Position numbers and translations under genes: made by a program. A DNA stretch of 64,000 nt from the NCBI GenBank assembly GCA_016187945.1, contig JACPIT010000005.1, positions 434,001 to 498,000 of the forward strand, read 5' to 3'. Source of the stretch: Opitutia bacterium. GTDB taxonomy: Bacteria > Verrucomicrobiota > Verrucomicrobiia > Opitutales > Opitutaceae. A model generated the notes under the pieces. It was not told where the DNA came from, ran no database searches, and saw only the letters and a program-made list of their open reading frames with translations. Below are positions 51,740 through 60,839 of this stretch, in pieces; the stretch's first letter is position 1, and the number at the start of each line of letters is the position of its first letter.

Positions 51740-53419
51740 TCAAGGCGCGGTGGCCGTTGGACCCAGTAGAGCGCGGGCGTCGCGCAGGGCGGTATTGTCG
51801 GGGTAAAGCCGCACGCCTTCGTCGACAAACGCGAGATGCTGCGTGGGCGGCGCGGCTGCCGTTTTCATCCACGCGTCGGCGAACAACATGTAAATTTCCG
51901 GCGTGCGTGCCGCCTGCGTGCGCGCCAGCAGCAGCGGCTCGATCACGCCGAGTAGTTGTTCGTAGCTGAGTTTGCCGTCTTTGCCCTGCGGCTTCGCCAG
52001 GCGCTCGTCCAGCCGGAGCTGTGCGAGCGCGAGGTAGGCGTGGGTGCGGGTCGTCCTGGCCTTCATTGCCAAGGTGAGGTAGTGCGCGGCGCGATCAGGG
52101 TGGCCGAGGGCGCGTTCAACCGTGCCGAGTTCAGCCACGAGGTCGGGCGAACGTTCACCACGACGATAAGCGAGGATGAGTTCTTCGCGCGCACGATCGA
52201 GCTGGCCGCTGGAGGCGTAGGCGATGGACTTCAGGCGGGCAATCTCGAGCAGGGTGGCGGGGCGCACTTCCACTGTCGGCGCGGGCGGCAGCTTCTCGCC
52301 TTTGTTCGCCTTCACGCCGTGCACCTTCGAGCGCGTGCTTTCCACGTGGACGCGGAGCGCGCCGACGGCCGCGGCGTAGTTCATTCGGAAGCACTCTTGA
52401 AAGAGCTTTTCGGTCAAAGGTTCGGTCCGGAGGCGTCGCGTAAACGTCAGGAATTGCGACGAGTTCCGGCCGAGATCGCCGAACAGCCCCCAGTGGACGA
52501 AAGCGTGGCACTGCTTTTTCCAGCGCAGAAGTTGGGACGCGTTTTCCGTGCCCGGAAACTTCCGCAGGTCTCCGGCAAACATCTCCTCGAGCGGGAACAG
52601 AGCGCTGTGCGCGAGCGCGGCATTGAAATCCATCTGATCGGAAAGCGAATCCTGGAAGTGCGTGGCTCGGTGCTGGAGATCGCCTTGCGACACCCGGCCG
52701 GGCTCGCGGTCCGTGCTGCCGATCGCGCCGGTCTCATTTGGGTCGTCCACCTGCCCGAGGGTGACGGAGGTCTCGGTGATCCGTGTCCAGGCGAGGACTT
52801 GGGCGACGCCTTCGATCAGCCACGGCTGCAGGGGCGGGCGAGGCTGCGCGAGTCGGACGCGAAGGTATCCGAGCTGAAGGTTACGAGTGGTGTTCGCCGC
52901 GCGCATGGCGGGCACGGCTCCTTCTGCGGTCTCGGACTCCGTCAGGTTGTCTTGACCGGCATCGGCGAAATCGAACGCATGCGCGGCTGCGTTGATGACC
53001 AAGATAGGCTGCTCCGCCTGTCCGAGCACGGCAGTCTCAGGATCTTCGGTGCCGGACTCGAGCGCGCGGGGCGCGAGGGAAACGAATTGATCCATTCCTC
53101 CGGTTATCATGATGCGCAGCGGTGCCGCGGTAGCGGGGAGCAGGCGGGTGCCGCTCAGCTCCAAGGCATGCAGCAAGTGCGTGAGATCGTTGGCGAGTTG
53201 CTCGGTGCGCTGGCGCGAAGTGCTTGAGAGCACTTCCTGGCCTGCGATCTTGGTGTAATACCACGTTTCGGGCGGCGGCAGCTCGTGTGCGGCGACGACG
53301 TTGAATTCGGGCAGGTTGACCGGCGTGGTGTTCACGGGTCTATCCTGCCCCGACAGGCGCATTGCTGCGCCGACGATCAGCGCGGTGGCCCAGACCGCGC
53401 GAAGGAGGGGCATAGACAT
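51740..53419 (-). CDS. Exported TPR-containing protein of unknown function
   Basis: 559 residues. The signal peptide is about 1-24 (MSMPLLRAVWATALIVGAAM). The N-terminal half includes LHALELSGTRL, RIMITGGMDQFVSLAP and WLIEGVAQVLAWTR, a layout that resembles gluzincin-like peptidase domains but without a convincing HExxH. The C-terminal 200 residues are TPR-like (LLEIARLKSIAYASSGQLDRAREELILAYRRG, and further units). It is the first gene of a putative operon with nagZ (58-bp gap) and the amidase, which suggests an envelope role. Confidence 0.7.
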   Translation of the reverse strand: MSMPLLRAVWATALIVGAAMRLSGQDRPVNTTPVNLPEFNVVAAHELPPPETWYYTKIAGQEVLSSTSRQRTEQLANDLTHLLHALELSGTRLLPATAAPLRIMITGGMDQFVSLAPRALESGTEDPETAVLGQAEQPILVINAAAHAFDFADAGQDNLTESETAEGAVPAMRAANTTRNLQLGYLRVRLAQPRPPLQPWLIEGVAQVLAWTRITETSVTLGQVDDPNETGAIGSTDREPGRVSQGDLQHRATHFQDSLSDQMDFNAALAHSALFPLEEMFAGDLRKFPGTENASQLLRWKKQCHAFVHWGLFGDLGRNSSQFLTFTRRLRTEPLTEKLFQECFRMNYAAAVGALRVHVESTRSKVHGVKANKGEKLPPAPTVEVRPATLLEIARLKSIAYASSGQLDRAREELILAYRRGERSPDLVAELGTVERALGHPDRAAHYLTLAMKARTTRTHAYLALAQLRLDERLAKPQGKDGKLSYEQLLGVIEPLLLARTQAARTPEIYMLFADAWMKTAAAPPTQHLAFVDEGVRLYPDNTALRDARALLGPTATAP

Positions 53420-53529
53420 GGACGCGAAGTGTGCGCATGCGGAACAGCCTGACAAACCGGAACTGTGCGGAGGGCCGAGCGGCCAGCCCGGATATTTCAC
53501 CCGCAGAGCGAAGCGCGCGACGTAGCGTG

Positions 53530-53591
53530 GTAGCGGAATTCGTGAGAATTTCGCCGCTGTCGAGGCGCGAAAACCTCACGGTTTCCGCTAC
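53530..53591. repeat. REP-like pair, family D
   Basis: Left arm with stem CGGAATTC-gtga-GAATTTCG. The right arm on the other strand has CGGAAACC-gtga-GGTTTTCG, a third stem variant. It lies between the TPR-protein gene and the second epimerase gene. Confidence 0.8.
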
Positions 53592-53610
53592 GCGGTGAAA
53601 TATTCGAGGC

Positions 53611-54636
53611 TCAGCGCTTCACCGCGCCGATGCCGGGGCGGTCGCTGAGTGTCACGCGGCCGTCGACGATGCGCGCGCCGTCGAACGGGTCGTCTTTGAT
53701 GAGCAACGCACCGTCGAGGTCGGCCCAGTCGACGAGTGGGGAGAGTTGCGCGGCGGCGGAGATGGCGCACGAGGTCTCGGTCATGCAGCCGAGCATGACT
53801 TTCATGCCGAGCGCGCGCGCGAGGACGATCGACTTGTGCGCCTCGCGCAGGCCGGTGGACTTCATGAGCTTGATGTTGATGCCGTCGAACACGCCGCGCA
53901 GCCGCGGCACATCGCCGACGCGCTGAAGGCTCTCGTCGGCGATGAGCGGCAACGGGCTGCGCTCGCGCAGCCACGCGGTGTCGTCGAGGGCGGTCTTCGG
54001 CATCGGCTGCTCGATGAAGAGGACGTTTTGCGGCGCGAGCCACTCGATCAGGCGCAGCGCGTCGTCGCGGTTGGCCCAGCCTTGGTTGGCGTCGACGGTG
54101 AGCGGGACGTCGGTGACTTCGCGGATGGTCGAGACGAGCGCGCGGTCGGTGGCGTCGTCGCGGCCGAGTTTCACTTTGAGAATTTTGTAGGGCGAGGCTT
54201 CGCGGGTTTTTTCGCGGACGACTTCGGGCGTATCGATGCCGATCGTGAACGACGTCACCGGCGCCTTCGCCGGATCGAGACCCCAGAGGCGGTGCCACGG
54301 CGCGCCGAGTTTCTTGCCGATCCAGTCGTGCAGCGCGATGTCGATGGCGGCCTTCGCGGCGGTGTTGCCGGGCGCGAGCGCGTCGAGCGCGGGGAGAATT
54401 TCCTCGAGTTGAAACGGGTCGGCGAGGCGCGCGAGCAGCGGTTGCGCGGCGGTAAAGAACGCCGCGGCGCTGTCCTGCGTCTCGCCGAGGTAGGGCGGCA
54501 TCGACGCCTCGCCGTAACCGACCACGCTGTCGCGCTCGACTTCGACGAACATCGCGGGCGTGGAGGTGCGGGTGTTGGACGCGATGCCGAACGCGTGACG
54601 GAGCGCGAGCGTGTGCGGAACGAAGCGGAGCTGCAT
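53611..54636 (-). CDS. L-Ala-D/L-Glu epimerase (enolase superfamily)
   Basis: 341 residues. FGIASNTRTS and GYGEASMPPYLGET form the capping domain. The barrel has the first catalytic lysines in ILKVKLG, metal ligands in LTVDANQGW, E in FIEQPMPK, D in IADESL, and the second catalytic lysine in INIKLMKS. Together with the adjacent murein-recycling genes this supports epimerisation of L-Ala-D-Glu to L-Ala-L-Glu. It is diverged from the copy at 19676-20782. The ATG at 54636 fits the family start; a longer frame upstream is not protein-like. Confidence 0.88.
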   Translation of the reverse strand: MQLRFVPHTLALRHAFGIASNTRTSTPAMFVEVERDSVVGYGEASMPPYLGETQDSAAAFFTAAQPLLARLADPFQLEEILPALDALAPGNTAAKAAIDIALHDWIGKKLGAPWHRLWGLDPAKAPVTSFTIGIDTPEVVREKTREASPYKILKVKLGRDDATDRALVSTIREVTDVPLTVDANQGWANRDDALRLIEWLAPQNVLFIEQPMPKTALDDTAWLRERSPLPLIADESLQRVGDVPRLRGVFDGINIKLMKSTGLREAHKSIVLARALGMKVMLGCMTETSCAISAAAQLSPLVDWADLDGALLIKDDPFDGARIVDGRVTLSDRPGIGAVKR

Positions 54637-54771
54637 GAGGAGCCGCGGAGGCGACGCGTGCATCGCACGGCGTTTCGCGGCGCGGCGCAAAGACGAAAGC
54701 TCGGCGGCGCGGTGGGCTTTCGGCGAAGGCAAGCGGAGAGGGATGAGGTGCGACGGAAGATGGATGAAGGC

Positions 54772-54902
54772 ACGGCCACGAAGAGGCGCGAGGAACCACG
54801 AAAAGGGCGGTGGAACTTCGGCAGCAGAGCGACGGGGCAGGGCACCGGGAGTCCGCGGCGTTCCGCGCTTTTTGCGTTTCCTCGTGCCTTCTCGTGGCTC
54901 CG
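54772..54902. repeat. Long palindrome of 'ccacgaag/cttctcgtgg' words
   Basis: Words ggcacggccacgaagagg and gcgaggaaccacgaaaag are mirrored by ctttttgcgtttcctcgtg and ccttctcgtggctc near 54870-54902. The remaining parts of 54637-55128 hold no supported gene; the region must contain promoters for feoAB and the epimerase. Confidence 0.5.
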
Positions 54903-55128
54903 ATTCTGGCGTTCGAGCATGACTGGCGCCGGCAGGTAGTGACCGACATGGATGTCGTGCATGCCTTGTTGACTTTGGTGCGGGCTTTGCGCGAAGGCGG
55001 CGGCCGTTTTTCACGTAAGAAGCCTTTGATTAGCGAGTTTAGCTAGCGAGGCGTGGGCACTTCGGGGCGCGCACGATCAAAACCTTGGCTTGCAACTCAG
55101 TCTCAATCGCGTTTGCTGACCTCGACGG

Positions 55129-55383
55129 ATGTCCACGCCTTTCCAAGAACTCGCACCCCTCTGCCAGCTCCCCTCCGGAGCGACGGGTCGCGTGTGCCGG
55201 CTCACCGGCGACGAGAGTTTTTGCCAGCGCATCCGCGAGATGGGGTTCGGCGAAGCGGCGTTGGTCACGAAAATTTCGGGCAGCGTCACCAGCCTCTGCC
55301 TCGTCAACGGAACTCGCCTCGCGCTGAACCACAGCGCGGCGATGAGCATCCTGGTCGAGCGTTTGCCGGCCGGCGCGAAGTGA
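55129..55383 (+). CDS. feoA: FeoA-domain protein
   Basis: 84 residues with the SH3-like FeoA fold: PSGATGRVCRLTGDE, RIREMGFGEAALVTKI, and LALNHSAAMSILVERL. FeoA assists FeoB-mediated iron(II) import at the inner membrane. It lies 99 bp upstream of feoB, separated by a palindrome. The start ATG has no clear Shine-Dalgarno motif. No obvious Fur box was recognised upstream. Confidence 0.93.
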   Translation: MSTPFQELAPLCQLPSGATGRVCRLTGDESFCQRIREMGFGEAALVTKISGSVTSLCLVNGTRLALNHSAAMSILVERLPAGAK

Positions 55384-55384
55384 A

Positions 55385-55478
55385 AGGGCTGAAAAAAACT
55401 GAATGACTGAAAAGCTGAAGGCCTCCGCCGCTGCTCTCGGTTAGTTCAGCCCTTCAGTTTTTCAGTCCTTCGGCCCTT
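55385..55478. repeat. Long palindrome of 'gctgaa/ttcagt' words between feoA and feoB
   Basis: AAGGGCTGAAAAAAACTGAA-type words at 55385-55420 are mirrored by ttcagcccttcag, tttttcagtcc and GGCCCTT up to 55478. It lies inside an operon. Confidence 0.65.
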
Positions 55479-55482
55479 TGCC

Positions 55483-57630
55483 GTGAAGCTCCCGTCTCAC
55501 ATCTCGCTCCCCGCTTCCGCCGCAAAGCGCCCGGCTTCCGCTGCCGCCTACCGCACGCCGGTCTACGCGGTCGTCGGCAACCCGAATTGCGGCAAGACCA
55601 CGCTCTTCAACGCCCTCACCGGCCTGCGCCAGAAGGTCGGCAATTACCCCGGCGTCACCGTCGAAAAGAAAACCGGCACCACCTACTCGCAGCACGGCCG
55701 GCCGATCCAGATCATCGATCTGCCCGGCGCCTACTCGCTCGCGGCGCGCTCGCCCGACGAGGCCGTCATGCGCGACGTGTTGCTCGGCCGCCGCGAGGAC
55801 ACGCCGCAGCCCGACCGCATCGTGTGCGTCGTCGACGCCTCGAATCTCGAGCGCAACCTCTACCTCGTCCACCAAGTCCTCGATCTCGGCCGCCCTGTCA
55901 TCGTCGCGATGAACATGATGGACGTCGCGGCCGACGCCGGGATCAAAGTCGACCCCGCCGCACTCGAGCGCGAACTCGGCGTGCCCGTCATCCCGTGCGA
56001 AGCCGTGCGCGGCAAGGGCCTCGTTGAGCTGCGTCTCGCGATGAGCCGCGTCGAACTGGCGCTCGCGAAACACCGTTGGGACGTCCCCGGCCCGATCGCG
56101 CCCGCCGTGGCGGAGATCCAAGCTTCGCTCGTGCAAAACGACGCTCGCCCGCCGCTCGTCGCGCGCGCGGAGGCGTTGTTGCTGTTGACGGATTTCGATT
56201 CCGTGCGCGTCGCCGGCTCGAAGCAGCATTCGGCGCGCACGCTGGAAATTCTCTCCGGCTGGCGCGAGCGCTGGACGAAGGACGGCACCGATTGGTCCGG
56301 CGTGCTCATCCGCAGCCGCTACGACGCCATCAAAGTGCTCTGCGAAGACGTGATCCTGCGCGACCGTCACTCCGGTCCGTCGCTCTCGGACAAGATCGAC
56401 GCTGTGCTTTGCCACTCGATCTGGGGCTGGGTCGCGTTCGCCAGCGTGATGGCGGTGATGTTCTGCTCGATCTTCACGCTTGCCGAATACCCGATGAACT
56501 GGATCGACGAGCACGTCGCCTCGCTCGGCGCTTGGGTGAAAACCGCGATGACGCCCGGCGATCTGCGCGATCTGCTCACGGACGGCGTGATCGGCGGTGT
56601 CGGCGGCATCGTCGTGTTCCTGCCGCAGATTTTGATTCTGTTTTTCTTCGTCGGCCTGCTCGAGAGCACCGGCTACATGGCGCGCGCGGCGTTCATCATG
56701 GACCGGCCGATGAGCAAAGTCGGCCTCAATGGGCGCTCCTTCATCCCGCTGCTCGGCTCTTACGCGTGTGCGATTCCGGGCATCATGGCCACGCGCACGA
56801 TCGAGAACGCCCGCGATCGTCTCGTCACGATTCTCGTCGCGCCGCTCATGAGCTGCTCGGCGCGCCTGCCGGTTTACCTCCTGATGATCGCGACGCTGTT
56901 GCCCGGCGAAACTGTCCCCGCCGCGCAAAAAGCCGGACTCATGCTGATCATGTATGCGCTCGGCACGATCGGCGCGTTCGGTTTCGCGTGGCTCTTCAAG
57001 CGCTACCTCGTGAAAGGCGGCACGCCGCACATGATCATGGAACTGCCTGCGTATCAGCCGCCGCGTTTTTGGGACATCACGCGCCACATGATCGAACGCG
57101 CGTGGCTGTTCCTGAAAAACGCTGGCACGATCATCCTCGCGATCTCCATCGTGCTGTGGGCGCTCACGACTTACCCGAAGCACCCCGATCCCGCGGCGAC
57201 GCCCACACAGCAGATCGCCCACAGCTTCGCCGGCCAGGCCGGACGCGTGCTCGAGCCGGTGATCAAGCCGCTCGGCTTCGACTGGCGCGTGGGCATTGGG
57301 CTCATCACGTCGTTCGCGGCGCGCGAGGTGTTCGTCAGCTCCATGGGCGTCATCTTCGGCGTCGAAGGCGCGGAGGACGACACGACGCCACTGCGCGACG
57401 CGTTGCGCAAGGCCCACTGGCCCGACGGCGCTCCGCTCTTCACGCCGCTCGTGTGTCTGACGCTGATGGTTTACTACGTCTTCGCGATGCAATGCATGAG
57501 CACCGTTGCCGTCGTGAAGCGCGAAACGAATTCGTGGCGCTGGCCGCTCTTCCAAATCGCCTACATGACCGGCACCGCCTGGCTCGTGTGCTTCGCGATC
57601 TACCAAGCCGGCCGGGCGCTGGGGTTCTGA
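55483..57630 (+). CDS. feoB: Ferrous iron transporter FeoB
   Basis: 715 residues starting at GTG. The N-terminal G domain has G1 GNPNCGKT (32-39) and the DLPGAYSLAARSPDE switch region. The membrane domain contains the two Gate motifs around GRSFIPLLGSYACAIPGIMATRTI and LMSCSARLPVYLLMI, and ends with LMVYYVFAMQCMSTVAVVKRETNSW. It carries out GTP-dependent iron(II) uptake. The GTG is favoured because it lies immediately after the leader repeat and gives a family-like N-terminus. Confidence 0.96.
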   Translation: MKLPSHISLPASAAKRPASAAAYRTPVYAVVGNPNCGKTTLFNALTGLRQKVGNYPGVTVEKKTGTTYSQHGRPIQIIDLPGAYSLAARSPDEAVMRDVLLGRREDTPQPDRIVCVVDASNLERNLYLVHQVLDLGRPVIVAMNMMDVAADAGIKVDPAALERELGVPVIPCEAVRGKGLVELRLAMSRVELALAKHRWDVPGPIAPAVAEIQASLVQNDARPPLVARAEALLLLTDFDSVRVAGSKQHSARTLEILSGWRERWTKDGTDWSGVLIRSRYDAIKVLCEDVILRDRHSGPSLSDKIDAVLCHSIWGWVAFASVMAVMFCSIFTLAEYPMNWIDEHVASLGAWVKTAMTPGDLRDLLTDGVIGGVGGIVVFLPQILILFFFVGLLESTGYMARAAFIMDRPMSKVGLNGRSFIPLLGSYACAIPGIMATRTIENARDRLVTILVAPLMSCSARLPVYLLMIATLLPGETVPAAQKAGLMLIMYALGTIGAFGFAWLFKRYLVKGGTPHMIMELPAYQPPRFWDITRHMIERAWLFLKNAGTIILAISIVLWALTTYPKHPDPAATPTQQIAHSFAGQAGRVLEPVIKPLGFDWRVGIGLITSFAAREVFVSSMGVIFGVEGAEDDTTPLRDALRKAHWPDGAPLFTPLVCLTLMVYYVFAMQCMSTVAVVKRETNSWRWPLFQIAYMTGTAWLVCFAIYQAGRALGF

Positions 57631-57638
57631 GGAAATTT

Positions 57639-57738
57639 AACCACGAAAAACACGAAACACACGAAAGGGAAGTTACTGTAGGGCCGGCGCCCGCCGCCGG
57701 CCCGGTTTGTTTTCGTGTGTTTGGTGTGTTTCGTGGTT
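57639..57738. repeat. Long 'aaccacgaaa' palindrome with a nested REP element
   Basis: AACCACGAAAAACACGAAAC words (57639-57666) are mirrored by ttttcgtgtgtttggtgtg and TTTCGTGGTT (to 57738). In the loop, at about 57678-57703, sits a GTAG element with GGGCCGGCG and CGCCGGCCC arms. One repeat class is thus nested in the other. Confidence 0.75.
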
Positions 57739-57749
57739 TCACCTCTGAA

Positions 57750-57920
57750 ATGTCCTCGTCTCTCCAAACCCTGATCGCCGTCGCTCTCGTCCTCCTCGCG
57801 AGCGCGTATCTGCTGCGCTCCTGGTTTGGCCGGAAGAAAAAGCCCGGCTGCGGCAGCACCGGCGAGTGCGGCGCGATCTCGCCCGAGGTGAAAAAGCTCC
57901 AGTCGCGCCTGAAGCGGTAG
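57750..57920 (+). CDS. FeoB-associated Cys-rich membrane protein
   Basis: 56 residues. One N-terminal membrane helix (LIAVALVLLASAYLLRSWF), then a basic patch and C-G-S-T-G-E-C, followed by a charged tail. Small proteins with this helix plus CxxxxxC layout are encoded after feoB in many phyla and are thought to help FeoB, as FeoC does in enterics. It lies 119 bp after feoB. Its TAG stop is part of a GTAGGGCG repeat. Confidence 0.85.
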   Translation: MSSSLQTLIAVALVLLASAYLLRSWFGRKKKPGCGSTGECGAISPEVKKLQSRLKR

Positions 57921-57945
57921 GGCGAGTCGTCCCCGAGGAGCCGCG
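57917..57945. repeat. REP-like arm, family H (single)
   Basis: GTAGGGCGAGTCGTCCCC, then gaggagccgcg, closely matches the left arm at 47357. Its TAG is the stop codon of the Cys-rich protein gene. Confidence 0.6.
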
Positions 57946-58090
57946 CGCTCGTCCTTGCGCCGCATTTTTCCCGCTCATCTCCGGTTTGTCCTGAGCACGC
58001 GGCTCGCGCATCGTCGGCGCGGCCGGTTGGGATGGCTCGCGTTCCTCGCGCCTCTCGTGGCCGAGAACGTCCCCCCAACCCAGCACCCCC

Positions 58091-60607
58091 ATGAAAGCCC
58101 CCGTCCGCATCTTCGCGCGCGCTCTCACATTGCCCGCGCTCGTTGCTCTCGCCAGTTCCCTCGCCGCGCAAACCACACCCGCACCGACCGCTCCGGCGGA
58201 AGACGCCGCGCCTGCCGTCGCCACGAGCGACACCACGATCAAGCTCGACGACTTCGTCGTCACCGCTGTCTCGCGCCCCGACAAGTCCAAGCTCCAGTCC
58301 TCCATCTCCGTCTCCACGCTGCCGATGGAGCAGATTAGCCTGTTCACGCCGCGTAACACCGCGGAGCTCTTCCGATCGCTGCCCGGCATCCGCGTCGAGT
58401 CCACCTCCGGCGAAGGCAACGCCAACCTCACCATCCGCGGCCTTCCGCTCGCCGACGGCGGTTCGCGCTACGTGCAATTCCAGGAAGACGGCCTGCCCAT
58501 CGTCGAGTTCGGCGACATCGCGTTCGGCAACGCCGACGTGCTCTTCCGCTCCGATCCCACCATCGGCAACGTCGAGGCCGTGCGCGGCGGCAGCGCCGCC
58601 GTCTTCGCGTCCAACTCCCCCGGCGGCGTCATCAACATGATCTCGAAGGACGGCCGCAACGCCGGCGGCACCGTCGCGTTCACCTACGGCGTCGACTTCG
58701 ACACCACGCGCGCCGAGTTCAACTACGGCGGCCAGATCTCCACCGGCCTGCGCTACAACGTCGGCGGTTTCTACCGCAGCGGCGAAGGCCAGCGCACCAC
58801 CGGCACCAACGACGGTGGCGGCCAGATCAAACTCAACTTCACCAAGGAACTCGCCGGCGGCCACGTCCGCATCTACGTGAAGGCCATCGACGACACTGCG
58901 CCGACCTACCTGCCGGCGCCGACGAAGGTGAACAGCGCCGATTCCTACGGCGACTTGCCCGGCTACGACGTGCTCAGCGGCTCGCTCTACACGCCGAATC
59001 TCACGACCGACAACGCCGTCGACACGCACGGCGGCCGCGTCACGCGCCACTTCAACGGCATCCACACCAAGGTCGCCTCCATCGGCGCCGAGGTCGTCGT
59101 CTCGCCGATCGAGGATCTCTCAATCACTGACCGCGTGCGCATCTCCTCGCAATCCGCCCAGTGGGGCGCGCCGTTCCCCGCGAGCGTCCGCACCGCCGCG
59201 CAAGCCGTCGCCGCCTACGCGCCGACCTTCGCCGGCGCCACGCAGCTCGTCTACGGCTCCGGTGCCAACAAAGGCCAAGCCGTCGCGAGCGACGCGCTCG
59301 TCACCACCGTTCACGCCTTCGACACCAACGCCAGCGACCTCGGCTGGGCGGGCAACGATCTCAAAGTGACGCGCTTCCTCCGCCTCTCGAACGGCACGAA
59401 ATTCGACGTCACGCTCGGTTACTACAACTCGCAGCAGAAGATCGTGCAGAACTGGACCTGGGCCGCCTACCTCCTCGAGACCAAGGGCGAAAACGCCAAC
59501 GTGCTCAACCTCGCCAACGCCGCCGGCACCGCGCTCACCTCGAGCGGCCAGCTCAGCTACGGCCCGATCGACTGGGGCAATTTCTCCCGCGCCTACGACC
59601 TCAAATACACCGTCAACGCGCCCGTCGCCTCCGTCACGATGCAGTCCGGCAAGTGGTCCGTCGACGCCGGCGTGCGCCGCGACACCGTGAAAGCCCGCGG
59701 CCTCGTCGTCGACGGCACCGCGCGCAGCTACGACCTCAACGGCGACGGCGCCATCTCCGGCGCCGAGCTCGGCGGCGTGCCGACCTTCAACTGGGCTGCC
59801 GGCACGAACGTGAATTACCAGCTCAGCTACACGAGCTACTCCGCCGGCGTGAACTACAGCGCGACGCGCGACCTCGCGTTCTTCGCCCGCCACTCCTTCG
59901 GCGGCCGCGCCGGCGCCGATCGCCTCGCGCTCAACGCCGGTTCGAGCGGCCCCGGTTTCGCCGCGAAGTCGTTCTACTACGACGTCACGCAGTCCGAAGT
60001 CGGCGTGAAATACCGCACGTCGAAACTCGTCCCCGGCCAGCTCGTGTTGAACGCCACGCTCTTCAACGCGAAGACGCGCGAGCCCTCCGGCGCCGAGCTG
60101 AACAAGGTCAACCCGCCGATCGACTACACCGCCACCGGCGTCGAACTCGAAGCGTCGTATCACGTCGGCGGCTTCGACCTCCGCGCCAACGCCACCTACA
60201 CCGACGCCGACGGCGAAGTCACCAGCGGCGCGAGCCGCGTGACGTTCATCCCGCGCCGTCAGGCGAAGTTCATCTACACGCTCGCCCCGTCCTACACGTT
60301 CGGCGCGTTCAGCCTCGGCGGCTCCGCGATCGGCACCACCGAATCCTACGCGCAAGACCCCGCGCATGGCGTCACGCAAAACGCCACCGCGCTCAAGCTC
60401 CCCGCCTACGTCACGGTAAACGGCTTCGCGACCTACGAACTCGGCAAGGGCGTCACGCTGAGCCTGAACGTGAACAACCTCTTCGATTCCCAAGGCTGGA
60501 CGGAAGGCGAGGAAGGTTCGCTCCCCGGCGTCGGCGCGCTCCCCGTCGTGCGCTTCCGCACGATCCCCGGCCGCACCACGTCGCTCACCCTCCGCTACGC
60601 CTTCTGA
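58091..60607 (+). CDS. TonB-dependent receptor next to sucrose genes
   Basis: 838 residues. The signal peptide is about 1-26 (ending S-L-A-A-Q). A TonB-box-like IKLDDFVVTAVSRPD precedes a plug with LFRSLPGIRVESTSGEGNANLTIRGLP and FASNSPGGVINMI, and a barrel ending R-T-T-S-L-T-L-R-Y-A-F. Near residues 550-561 lies D-L-N-G-D-G-A-I-S-G-A-E, a perfect EF-hand/dockerin-type calcium loop, probably in an extracellular loop. Location upstream of sucrose phosphorylase and fructokinase suggests sucrose or a related oligosaccharide as ligand. A REP arm begins directly after the stop. Confidence 0.9.
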   Translation: MKAPVRIFARALTLPALVALASSLAAQTTPAPTAPAEDAAPAVATSDTTIKLDDFVVTAVSRPDKSKLQSSISVSTLPMEQISLFTPRNTAELFRSLPGIRVESTSGEGNANLTIRGLPLADGGSRYVQFQEDGLPIVEFGDIAFGNADVLFRSDPTIGNVEAVRGGSAAVFASNSPGGVINMISKDGRNAGGTVAFTYGVDFDTTRAEFNYGGQISTGLRYNVGGFYRSGEGQRTTGTNDGGGQIKLNFTKELAGGHVRIYVKAIDDTAPTYLPAPTKVNSADSYGDLPGYDVLSGSLYTPNLTTDNAVDTHGGRVTRHFNGIHTKVASIGAEVVVSPIEDLSITDRVRISSQSAQWGAPFPASVRTAAQAVAAYAPTFAGATQLVYGSGANKGQAVASDALVTTVHAFDTNASDLGWAGNDLKVTRFLRLSNGTKFDVTLGYYNSQQKIVQNWTWAAYLLETKGENANVLNLANAAGTALTSSGQLSYGPIDWGNFSRAYDLKYTVNAPVASVTMQSGKWSVDAGVRRDTVKARGLVVDGTARSYDLNGDGAISGAELGGVPTFNWAAGTNVNYQLSYTSYSAGVNYSATRDLAFFARHSFGGRAGADRLALNAGSSGPGFAAKSFYYDVTQSEVGVKYRTSKLVPGQLVLNATLFNAKTREPSGAELNKVNPPIDYTATGVELEASYHVGGFDLRANATYTDADGEVTSGASRVTFIPRRQAKFIYTLAPSYTFGAFSLGGSAIGTTESYAQDPAHGVTQNATALKLPAYVTVNGFATYELGKGVTLSLNVNNLFDSQGWTEGEEGSLPGVGALPVVRFRTIPGRTTSLTLRYAF

Positions 60608-60826
60608 GTAGCGCCGGTCTTTGACCGGCGTAAACGCCACGATGCAGTCGGACCGCACGCTTCGGATGAATCTCAAGAATCCTCTCCGATCTGTAGGGCC
60701 GGCCCTCGTGGCCGGGTCGCGGAAAACCTGAAACCGGCCCGCCAGCCCGAGCCAGCTCTCCACCGACTGCATCGTTAAGTCTGAAAATAGCGTGAACCCA
60801 AACCGCCGGTCGAAGACCGGCGCTAC
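60608..60826. repeat. Nested REP array: family A arms around two inner inverted repeats
   Basis: Outer family A arms lie at 60608-60630 and 60804-60826. Inside them, CGATGCAGTCGG (60640-60651) pairs with CCGACTGCATCG (60763-60774). Innermost, at about 60695-60720, is a GTAG element with a GGGCCGGCC stem. The left arm abuts the receptor stop; the right arm ends 13 bp before the sucrose phosphorylase start. Confidence 0.75.
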
Positions 60827-60839
60827 TTTCGCCCCTCTC

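Noticed and set aside
52337-52352. Second parS-like palindrome (tttccacgtggac) in the TPR-protein gene
   Set aside because: Only the central 11 or so bases match; the outer bases are not symmetric, so it is not a credible ParB site.
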